From contig JBBELK010000032.1 in the NCBI GenBank assembly GCA_037783545.1, positions 1,116,001 to 1,180,000 on the forward strand: 64,000 bases of DNA, written 5' to 3'. Below are positions 55,349 to 64,000 of this stretch, one piece after another (position 1 is the stretch's first letter; every line of letters begins with the position of its first letter). The position numbers and the translations under genes were made by a program. A model generated the notes under the pieces. The model was not told the DNA's origin. It did not search any database and was given only the letters and a program-made list of their open reading frames with translations. Source of the stretch: Henricia sp. BOLD:AAB3569 (lineage: Eukaryota; Echinodermata; Asteroidea; Spinulosida; Echinasteridae).

Positions 55349-56265
55349 GCTCTAGACTAAGGTCATACTTTTTATGAGGTTAACCTGAAAAACAAATACT
55401 TTTACTGGTATTTTTAAGCATTTACTTGTGATTGTATGAATACAAATTAGCTGAATGCTTTTCCTAGAATGCATGTAGAAAATGTTTATGAAATTTGCCC
55501 ACTTTATTAAAGAATGAGTTCCGTATTTTATGGACTGTATATGACGCAGTATTTGTAATAGCACATTAAGCACATTTCCGCAAAGTAGGCGTATACCGGA
55601 ATAGAAAAACGTTCTGGAAATGTTGTTGCCATTAAGGAATTTTTTACGGTCATTTTTTACGGTTTTTATTTTTTTAAGGACTGCATGAGTTCAGCAATGT
55701 TATGCACCTATCAATTGTCCCCCTCCCAAACCCCGCCCCCGCCCCCAACCCACGGGCGCGATATTTTTCCGTACCACACATTCGCTATGGGGCTTCATCG
55801 AGGTGTCTGATTGGTGCATTGTAAATGAATATTCATATGAATATTCGTATTAATTTTTTTCAAGGAAAGAGTGTGGTATGGTGTTGTTGTTGTTGTTGTA
55901 TATCTTATGGCATCTTCGGCAACTAAGGCCCTTTATGCCATCCACTATACGGTTTTAGCTTTAACTATACTATATTATCAACTTGAGATGACGAAGAAGG
56001 AGTTGCAGTTTTTAGAAGTGGGAGGAAAACCCCCAGAGAAATGCCCTGAGCTGAAGCGTACATTGCAGAAGTACAGGTTATGGTTCGGTAATTTTGAAAG
56101 TAGAGAGAGTCATTGCCAAGGCAACTCACAAAACGTGACGTATTTCCTTCGGAATTCAAGTCTATAACGTAACTGGTACATGGTAAAGCGAGTTAGCATC
56201 CTCCCCATTCGTGTATAATGGTTCCGCCTGCCACGCCCCTTCATGAATATTACACATTCCATTGG
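55349..56265. other. noncoding stretch
   Basis: No gene recognised. It holds a (TTG)n stretch at 55881-55898 and a relic of the GACTGCCGAAGTGA MITE at about 56085-56166. The 98-codon frame at 55871 starts within the TTG repeat and shows no domain. Confidence 0.45.
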
Positions 56266-56266
56266 C

Positions 56267-57492
56267 ACGCATCCTCTTGCAACAGTGCCCCTTTAACGCA
56301 CTCCCTAACTCCTGCGTACAGTGGCCCTGTTGAAAAAGGCCCCATTTCGCGGTGGGACTAGCGACATAAATCTTGTCGCCTCTGCTGGACCAATCAGGAC
56401 GCTAATTGGCAGTGCATTGCAGCATGATTGCAGGCATTCAAATGTACAAAACGCGCGCAGATTGTAAACACCGTGCATGCATGTGATACTTGTGTACTCG
56501 GTAATGCTGGCCGTTGTCCGCGTCGACGATTGGCTGCTATTTAAAGCATACTGTAACTAATTAAGGGCTTTCTTAAGCATACTAGTACAGGAGTTGCAAC
56601 TTAACAAATGCCGATCATTAATTAGGGTTCATCAGAGGATAGTTTGGTGAAGGTTTGATTGATGTACTCGACTATACTAATAAAAGTGATTTTGGGGTCA
56701 AAAGGGGGCCTTCCCCCTCCCTTAGGTACAGGATCTGCAACTTAAGAAATGCCGCATTCGGAGGTCACACTTGCCCCACCTATTCACACTTCGGACCTTT
56801 GTACTCGTGATGATGAACAAATCGGCCTGGGCTCCCGTAGTGCCACAACATGCCTTCCTGAAAGCCCTGTGTGCAAATTTCCAATACCGTATGTAACGCA
56901 TCCTGAGATATCAGGGAATTTCCACTCTGCAAAGCGACGTAACAATACCCTGAGGAAAAACACGCAAATCTGTGGAGTGAGCCGGCTGTTGTCTTGAGCC
57001 AACTCACGCCCGAGTCATTTTGATGTAATTTAATCAATTCGGTCATGTTATGCCGAAAAGAAACGATTTCTATACTTTCCAGAAATTGTATTGGGTTCCG
57101 TTCCTTATGACTGTCCCATTCCTACCAAACTTTCAAACGACGATCTTAATTTACTCCGCAGTTTTTCAAATTAATAACAGGGATGCATGCTGACGAATGT
57201 AATGGAACGGATTCCCCAGTATGCTTTAAATAGCAGCCAATCGCCGACGCGGACAACAGCCAGCATTACCGAGTACATGTATCACATGCATGCACGGTGT
57301 TTACAATCTGCGCGCGTTACATTTGAATGCCTGCAATCATGCTGCATGTGCACTGCCAAGCGTCCTGATTGGTTCAGCAGAGGCGACAAGATTTCTGTCG
57401 CTAGTCCCACCGCGAAATGGGGCCTTTTTCAACAGGGCCACTGTACGCAGGAGTTAGGGAGTGCGTTAAAGGGGAACTGTTGCAAGAGGATG
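56267..57492. mobile_element. 1.2-kb foldback with about 270-bp arms
   Basis: GCATCCTCTTGCAACAGTGC to CTATTTAAAGCATACTG (56267-56565) returns inverted at 57220-57492. The right half (56880-57490) is the inverse of 28975-29600 inside the hAT-like element. Each arm includes GATTGGCTGCTATTTAAAG, a CCAAT/TATA-like pair. It explains the 196-codon frame at 57187, which is not a gene. Confidence 0.7.
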
Positions 57493-57610
57493 TATGTAAC
57501 GAGGACACCAAAAAATGTCACAAAGTACATGTGTCCTATTATGTATACGATAAATAGGAAATTTGTACACGGACTTTTCAGAAAGGTATGTTGTTGCACT
57601 ATTTGTTTAA

Positions 57611-57730
57611 AGCGGGCCTCCCACTGTGCGATTTTTGGGTACGATGTGTGTAGAGTCTATAGGCAGTCTCCGATAATCGTACCAATTCGTAGGAAATTCG
57701 TGGCAAAAATCGCACAGTGGGAGGCCCGCT
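57611..57730. mobile_element. PIF/Harbinger-like MITE, third copy
   Basis: AGCGGGCCTCCCACTGTGCG and its inverse, flanked by TAA (57608-57610, 57731-57733). It is 120 bp and inverted in its interior relative to 9296-9446. Confidence 0.82.
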
Positions 57731-58282
57731 TAAGTTATCTTCTTAGATTTGTCTTAAGATATTTCTTTTGTTTTTAGAGAAGATAACTGGCATTGCATAA
57801 TTGAGTTATGATCCCGGTGAAAAAGTCTCTCCAGTATTAAAAACAGACTTATTTCTGTCTTTAAAGGTAGAGTACATGATTGGTAAACTGTTACAAAGTG
57901 CATTATTTCCACTCGTGATTAAAACCTATGTTGGTAAAACTGCCTTGTATAAATTTCAGCCACATAGAGGCAGTAATATACTTCAGAAAACTTGAAAAAT
58001 CCATTCATGGCTTTTGTGTTGAGTTGAATGGTAAAACAGTCTTTTGCAAAAGACATTTTTAGAAAACCACCTTCACTTTAGTTGTTAATTTCTCGCACAA
58101 AATACCGTTTTGGACAGAAATAAATTCATGTGGTTTTTGGTAATTGGTACCATTGTTAATAACTCTTTTAGTAAGGTTTTTCTTGTCAACTCATGACAAA
58201 AAATTGGGGTCACGATTTTCTCATATTACCAACAAGTTGTCTAGCGCCCCCAGTAGGTTGATGACAGCACATGTTTCTCAAA

Positions 58283-58393
58283 ATGGCGACCATCGATGGA
58301 GTACTTGAGCGAATCGAGTCAAGAATTGAACTGATTGAAAAGCTGATATTTGTCGCAGGTTATGAGTGCACTGGTGAAACTGATACTCCAGAG
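58283..58393 (+). CDS. DCTN3: DCTN3 (dynactin p24), first coding exon
   Basis: Encodes MATIDGVLERIESRIELIEK then LIFVAGYECTGETDTPE (37 codons), ending at a GAG|GTATGT donor. It resembles the N-terminal coiled-coil of dynactin subunit 3, a shoulder/arm component of the dynein activator complex in the cytoplasm; the family pattern is an L..R...LE..I heptad helix followed by a short G-rich turn. CAAAATGGCGAC gives a strong start context. An in-frame ATG 12 bases upstream (58271) has a weak context. The assignment rests mainly on exons 2 and 3, which join in phase. Confidence 0.85.
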
Positions 58394-58413
58394 GTATGTA
58401 GGACCCACTAGAG

Positions 58414-60960
58414 AAAGAAAATATGACCACTAGTTCTATCGGTGTCGCGTGGGGCCGGAATGCGATGTCGATGTCGGATTGTATGTCGGTCACTTCGCCC
58501 AAAGCCATGTCGCCCCCAATACTAGGCCTATATAGCAGTTTATCCCGGAAACGGGACAACTCGTACCCGGGACAACTCGCACCCAAATAAAAACACCCTG
58601 GTCAACTCGAACCCATTTCATCATCATGATCGTACGCGCGTGCCACTTTGTCTTTGTTTGTGAAAGCGTTTCACTGACTTCCTTTTCTGCAGAGAATTTT
58701 ATCCCCGGCACTTTTGCCCCTACTTGGAACGACACTTTTACCGTAAAGTTTGCAACGACCTTTGTCGGGAATTTACTGGGACATTTGTCGGGACATTCAG
58801 ACTTTTGGCGCGATTTTTAGTGCCACTTTTGCTGGCCCCTTCTGAAACACTTTTGACCTGATTTCAGCCACATTCTGCCACAACTTTCCGGGACATTTGC
58901 CGGGATTTTTACCAGGACTTTGTCGAAATTGTTGCCCTGATTTCTGTTGCAACTTGGCTTACTTTTGTTGCGATGTTTGCTTAAACTTTTGCTGCTTTGG
59001 GGGGATGTTTCGCAGGACGTTAAACAATTTACAACTAAATGATAACAATAAAACTTCATTAAAAGTTGTCTCGGGTTTGAGTTGTCCCGGGCGCGAGTTG
59101 TCCAGCATTCCTTATCCCCACAAAATACACGGTAAAACAAGAATAAGGTAAAAGTGGGGTATTCGACCGGATAAAATTCATTTGAGTATAACAGTTGCGT
59201 CTGAGGTAGTCAGTGAGCTTTCCTTTCATACAGTGGATTGTTGTCATTTTGCCTCGAAATTAGAATCACACCCAAATATTTCCAGCTGGTTGTGTCCTGC
59301 ATTGGTTTTAGATATTCTTAATTGGAAAACAAACAAAAAAGAACTACTTACATTGCTGTTTTTCAATAAAAAAACGTCTATTTCCGACAATCTTCGACGA
59401 GAAAATATGTTGTTACGATGTGACCAGCTAAAATAAAGTTGGCTAGGCTTAACGCTTGGGGGCGCTCCAGCATTTTCGGAGTCGACTCCGATTCCAAAAA
59501 AGAATCAAAATTCTATTCCAGATCGATCCCATTTTTCGTATGAAAACTTACGTGTACACTGCGATTTCTTATTGTGTCCAGGACAACCCATTCTAATCGA
59601 TTCTAGTGTGGAGTCGCGCCAAAGTTCGACGTGGTCTTTTTTTGCGAACGTACAGTTGGTGTGCTTCTACGGAGGCCCAATGAGAGTACGGGTGGCGCTC
59701 TTATGTCACGCGCATTTACACGGCACGGCATACAATGTGCAGTTTCGTTTGACGTTCTCTTTGGGCGTCCGTCAATGCACAACTACACGTTTGCAATCGT
59801 TTTTATCGTGATAAGGAGTCCGAACAATTTCTTCGTCGAAGATTGTCGGAAATAGACGTTTTTGATTCAAAAACGGCAATGTAAGTAGTGCTTTTTATTT
59901 GTCTTCTAATCAAGAATATCTAAAACCACTACAGGAAACAACTAGCTAGAAATAGTTTGGTGTGATTCTAATTTCGAGGCAAAATGACAACAATCCACTG
60001 TATGAAAGGGGTACCTTCTGTCCCTACGGGAAATCCCGTAGGGACAGAATCATTCTGTCTAGTCTGAGGAGGAGCAAGGCAAAACTTTTCGACAATCGCA
60101 TGCCGAGGTAATTGCCTTTCATTTTGCATCAAGCCCCAAACTAGAGGACGGATGGATGAGGTGCACCTCGGCCACCAAGATGAGGTCTTGATGATGCGGA
60201 AATCGACCATAGTGTTGCATTATTCGTCCAATGCAATTTTTATGCAGGAAATTAGAGATTGGAAATTACGGAGCTGAGTGACGGAATATATTGTGTACAA
60301 CAATGCATATTCACCTCGTAAAAACTTTAATTAGACATGCATAGGTTTACAGGGACAAAAGTCAGCTACATAACCACGCTCGTTAATACAAAGGATACGC
60401 GCAACTCTAGGCAATACATTTAGTGATCGAATATCCAAGCAGTGAAATGAAATAATGTGTTAATCGACTACCTATACAACATTTTCAGCCGGTGATTTCT
60501 TACTGGTCAACTCAGCAACATGCAAAATGACAAAAGGTTCATTTTACAATTAGGCCTACCATTCCATCCAATTATAATAGACGTCCAAACTGACACCACA
60601 AAGTAGCGATTACTTCTTACTGGATCCCATAAGACGACCACGTTAAATCATGACGCTGAACTTTATTTCATGTGAAACTCATTTCGTTTTTATTGTATGG
60701 GCTACCATGTATATTGGGTTAGTACCCAAATCGCCATTGAGGGTATGACTTAAACAAGACATTCTGTAGGTTAATTACAATATCAGCGTGGTTGTTTGAT
60801 ATTTATTACAATTTTAATTAAGGCTGGTCGAATTCCCCTCGTGGTCGAATATACCCGCATTTACCCTACTTTAATACATCTTATCTACAACCAATGTGTC
60901 AAAATGAAGCATACGATATCGTAAGGCAAACTCAAGAATCGGACACTTCATAATAAAGAA
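58414..60960. repeat. DCTN3 intron 1 tandem duplication, copy 1
   Basis: Starts AGAAAGAAAATATGACCACT and matches 60956-62640 almost throughout. It contains a sub-element of about 560 bases with ends GGGACAACTCGTACCCGGGA and inverse (58550-59103). It is longer than copy 2 because of the insertion at 59207-60061. Confidence 0.88.
59207..60061. mobile_element. 855-bp hAT-like foldback with empty site in copy 2
   Basis: Flanked by GTCTGAGG on both sides (59199-59206, 60062-60069). The duplicate intron copy has a single GTCTGAGG at 61733-61740. The ends are TAGTCAG and CTGTCTA, with long inner inverted repeats of about 190 bases (CCTTTCATACAGTGGATTGT to TCCGACAATCTTCGACGA, and inverse). The right tip carries a hairpin TCTGTCCCTACGGG..CCCGTAGGGACAGA. 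An 8-bp target duplication indicates hAT-type transposition. No transposase. Confidence 0.88.
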
Positions 60961-62640
60961 AGAAATATGGCCACTAGTTCTATCGGTGTCGCGTGGGGCC
61001 GGAATGCGATGTCGCATTGTATGTCGGTCACTTCGCCCGAAGCAATGTCGCCCCCTTTACTAGGCCTATTATAGCAGTTTATCCCGAAAACGGGACAACT
61101 CGCACCCAAATAAAGACACCCTGGTCAACTCGAACCCGGGACAACTCGAACCCATTTCATTATCGTGATAGTGTACGCGCGTGCCACTTTGTGAAAGCGT
61201 TTCACTGACTTCCTTTTCTGCAGAGAATTTTATCCCCGGCACTTTTGCCCCTACTTGGAACGACACTTTTACCGTAAAGTTTGCAGCGACCTTTGTCAGG
61301 AATTTACCGGGACATTTGTCGGGACATTCGGACTTTTAGCGCGAGTTTTAGTGCCACTTTTGCCGGCCCCTGCTGAAACACTTTTGACCCGATTTCAGCC
61401 ACATGATTCTGCCACAACTTTCCAGGACATTTGCCGGGATTTTTACCAGGACTTTGTCGAAATCTTGCCGTGATTTCTGTCGCAACTTGGCTTACTTTTG
61501 CTGCGATGTTTGCTTAAACTTTTGCTGTTTTGGGGGGATGTTTCGCAGGACGTTAAAAAATTTACAACTAAATGATAACAATAAAACTTCATTAAAAGTT
61601 GTCTCGGGTTTGAGTTGTCCCGGGCGCGAGTTGTCCAGCATTCCTTATCCCCACAAAATACACGGTAAAACAAAAATAAGGTAAAAGTGGGGGTATTCGA
61701 CCGGATAAAATTCATTTGAGTATAACAGTTGCGTCTGAGGAGGAGCAAGGCAAAACTTTTCGACAATCGCATGCCGAGGTAATTGCCTTTCATTTTGCAT
61801 CAAGCCCCAAACTAGAGGACGGATGGATGAGGTGCACCTCGGCCACCAAGATGAGGTCTTGATGATGCGGAAATCGACCATAGTGTTGCATTATTCGTCC
61901 AATGCAATTTTTATGCAGGAAATTAGAGATTGGAAATTACGGAGCTGAGTGACGGAATATATTGTGTACAACAATGCATATTCACCTCGTAAAAACTTTA
62001 ATTAGACATGCATAGGTTTACAGGGACAAAAGTCAGCTACATGTACATAACCACGCTCGTTAATACAAAGAATACGCGCAACTCTCGGCAATACATTTAG
62101 TGATCGAATATCCAAGCAGTGAAATGAAATAATGTGTTATTCGACTACCTATTGTTTGAACACAAGACAACATTTTCAGCCGGCGATTTCTTACTGGTCA
62201 AATCAGCAACATGCAAAATGACAAAAGGTTCATTTTACAATTAGGCCTACCATTCTGTCCAATAGACGTCCAAACTGACACCACAAAGTACTAGCGTGTA
62301 CTTCTTACTGGATCCCATAAGACGACCGCGTTAAATCATAACGCTGAACTTTATTTCATGTGAAACTCATTTCATTTTTATTGTATGGGCTATATTGGGC
62401 TAGTACCGAAATCGCCATTGAGGGTATGACTTTAAAACAAGACATTCTGTAGGTTAATTACAATTTCAGCGTGGTTGTTTGATATTTATTACAATTTTAA
62501 TTAAGGCTGGTCGAATTCCCCTCGTGGTCGAATACACCCGCGTTTACCCTATCTTAATACATCTTATCTACCAATGTGTCAAAATGAAGCATACGATATC
62601 GTAAGGCAAACTCAAGAATCGGACACTTCATAATAAAGAA
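60956..62640. repeat. DCTN3 intron 1 tandem duplication, copy 2
   Basis: Second copy of the intronic unit, without the hAT-like insertion. Small differences include an extra TCGAACCCGGGACAAC repeat near 61130. Confidence 0.88.
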
Positions 62641-63079
62641 AAAAAGAAATACATTTTTACATTTGTCTCCAAATTAGGGTTGACTACTCTCACTTAAACG
62701 TGCCTAGCTTTAGAACCATAGCTTCGATTTTCAAAATTTAAAAAGTATAATGCATTGGAAGGTTTTGTCTGAACACCTAAGTGAAAATCAAGAGCTTGGG
62801 GCCCCACAGAAAAAAATCACTGAAACACCCCGTTTCCAAAGTAAGGTAGCCAACCTAAACATAGAGGAACATGTATACCTTTTTCCAAAACACGTTCCCT
62901 TCCAAAAGTCTTCATCCATCTGGCCAAGAGGCAACGATCCTTCTGCAAGTTCTAGAAATATCGTTCCTTCATTGACGTTTAAAAAAAACGACGCACTGAA
63001 AAATCACAGGTTTACCATGAGCAGAAAGGGTTTTGTCATACAACTGAAATAATGCCTTTTTTTTTACTACTTTAAACAG
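62641..63079. other. rest of DCTN3 intron 1
   Basis: A 100-codon frame at 62750 (MHWKVLSEHLSENQELG) overlaps the intron and has no recognisable domain. No repeat pair was seen in the window. Confidence 0.4.
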
Positions 63080-63164
63080 GTGGTATCTTCTCTGAACAGT
63101 GTGAAGCAGTCTCTAGGGAACCAAACCTCTGGGAAACAGCATATTCATGCACTGTGGAAACGCT
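63080..63164 (+). CDS. DCTN3: DCTN3, coding exon 2
   Basis: The acceptor TTTAAACAG (ends 63079) joins the phase-0 end of exon 1; the donor is GTACGTAAG after 63164. Translation VVSSLNSVKQSLGNQTSGKQ then HIHALWKR plus one base. The VKxxLGN..S....I..L.K. order matches vertebrate p24 ([23 protein letters not shown]). Intron 1 is about 4.7 kb. Confidence 0.85.
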
Positions 63165-63488
63165 GTACGTAAGATTGCCAATAGTTGTATTCTGGAAAAT
63201 TCCAGAAATTCAACGACTTCAAGGTGTTTATTTAAAGTTGTTGGAGGATTTAAAGGAGTTTAAAAGGATCGTGTTGGGTGAACTTGGGTTTCGTATCGTG
63301 ATATTCATTGTCGTGTAGAACAGACTAGACAACGAAGGGCAGCATACTGTGGAAAATATCACCGAGCAGAATGCATTCACAGTCCCGGCTGAACCTCCTG
63401 ATTCTTTGAGGTGAGGACAACTCAACAATTTTTTTAGGGCTTATTGTAAGTCCTGAGCCGATTTTGGTCTTTATTGTCTCTCTTACAG

Positions 63489-63575
63489 TGGATGAATTAA
63501 ACAGTAATCTAGACCCTGAAGTGGCTGATAAACTGACTCTGTCGGAGGGAGCTAAAGCTGACATTATACTTGCAG
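63489..63575 (+). CDS. DCTN3: DCTN3, coding exon 3
   Basis: The acceptor CTCTTACAG (ends 63488) completes a Leu codon. The frame reads LDELNSNLDPEVADKLTL, then SEGAKADIILA plus one base, then the donor GTAGGG. It corresponds to [21 protein letters not shown]..FILAE of vertebrate dynactin p24; the LDPE motif is diagnostic. The rest of the protein lies beyond the window. Confidence 0.88.
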
Positions 63576-64000
63576 GTAGGGTTGGTCTTAATACCAATGG
63601 TGTGAAATCTCTGATTTTTTTCGGATTTCCGCTTTTTTGATGAGCGTGCCAGAATTTATTTTCCGCTTTTTTGTTTTGCGCTCCGTATTTTAATTTCCGC
63701 TTTTTTGCCCTACCAACGTGCCATATTTTTTAACCGAGTACGTATACAAACAGCGCCCTCAATTGATTCATTTCGTGAAGCAAACTTGTGCAAGTCTAGT
63801 CCCCAAGCAAGTGCTTTGGCACACTCCATTTGTGTACGTAGTGTATGCTAAATGTGCAGTGGTGCCGCGTGTATGACTGCAGCGAGTGGCTAAACAGACT
63901 TGTACAACTCTAATCCCTCAACAAGCGCCATCTTTTCCCGCACGTGATCGCAAACCGGCAGCGGCTGTTCGTGCATCGCGTGGGCATGTTGTGTGTAGTG
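63576..64000. other. DCTN3 intron 3, start
   Basis: Begins with a GTAGGG donor and contains CCGCTTTTTTG-type repeats at 63625-63710. No further exon was recognised before the window ends. Confidence 0.5.

Noticed and set aside
57187..57777. A 196-codon frame before DCTN3
   Set aside because: It lies across the inverted arm of a foldback and a Harbinger-type MITE, with no domain and no conservation in the 28.9-29.3 kb copy.
58626..59151. Cys/Phe-rich frames such as FCRNCCPDFCCNLAYFCC (also at 61403)
   Set aside because: They come from irregular repeats in intronic sub-elements duplicated in tandem; the two copies do not keep the same frame lengths.
62750..63052. A 100-codon frame just before DCTN3 exon 2
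   Set aside because: It lies in intron 1, overlaps no splice-consistent exon in phase with DCTN3, and shows no dynactin similarity.

Overview
The window is animal nuclear DNA: genes are split by GT-AG introns, poly(A) signals are AATAAA, and most of the sequence is foldback DNA transposons, tRNA-derived SINEs, microsatellites and segmental duplications. An expanded family of single-coding-exon collagen-plus-C1q genes and SINEs with a CCTTGAGCAAGGCACT-type core suit an invertebrate deuterostome, and a lancelet (amphioxus) is my best guess. That species call is inference.

Layout. (1) 1-3.4 kb, + strand: the last three coding exons and poly(A) signal of CDK7, ending in GQLAKKLLF-stop. (2) 3.4-8.2 kb: repeats, a tRNA-like sequence, and the first copy of a promoter-plus-noncoding-exon unit. 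(3) 8.4-17.9 kb: C1q-collagen genes 1 and 2, separated by a large palindrome, AT microsatellites and MITEs. (4) 18.7-23.8 kb: a 5-kb composite element with 'TGTGACCCGCTC' inverted ends, into whose right end a Harbinger element with a broken transposase has inserted. (5) 24-33 kb: a TTAA-flanked foldback carrying a tRNA-like gene, a stray CDK7 exon on the - strand, a direct duplicate of the 5.2-7.0 kb segment, and a 2.5-kb hAT-like element with a nested foldback that holds a 12-bp minisatellite. (6) 33.4-45.5 kb: a tandem array of about 2.2-kb units plus a 3-kb relative, with no genes, many TGACGTCA palindromes, and hairpins beside CTAG at the unit junctions. (7) 46.2-55.4 kb: C1q-collagen gene 3 and pseudogene 4, a duplicate of the gene 1-gene 2 block. 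(8) 55.4-64 kb: more foldbacks, then the first three coding exons of DCTN3 (dynactin p24, + strand). Its first intron holds a tandem duplication and a hAT-like insertion whose empty site survives in the second copy.

Biology. CDK7 (CDK-activating kinase/TFIIH) and DCTN3 (dynein cofactor) are single-copy housekeeping genes bracketing a young, fast-changing cluster of predicted secreted pattern-recognition-like proteins. The four C1q paralogues are almost identical in framework, but replacement differences cluster in a few short C1q segments. Because the block is duplicated, many transposon insertions can be read against an unfilled paralogous site, which gives target-site duplications directly.
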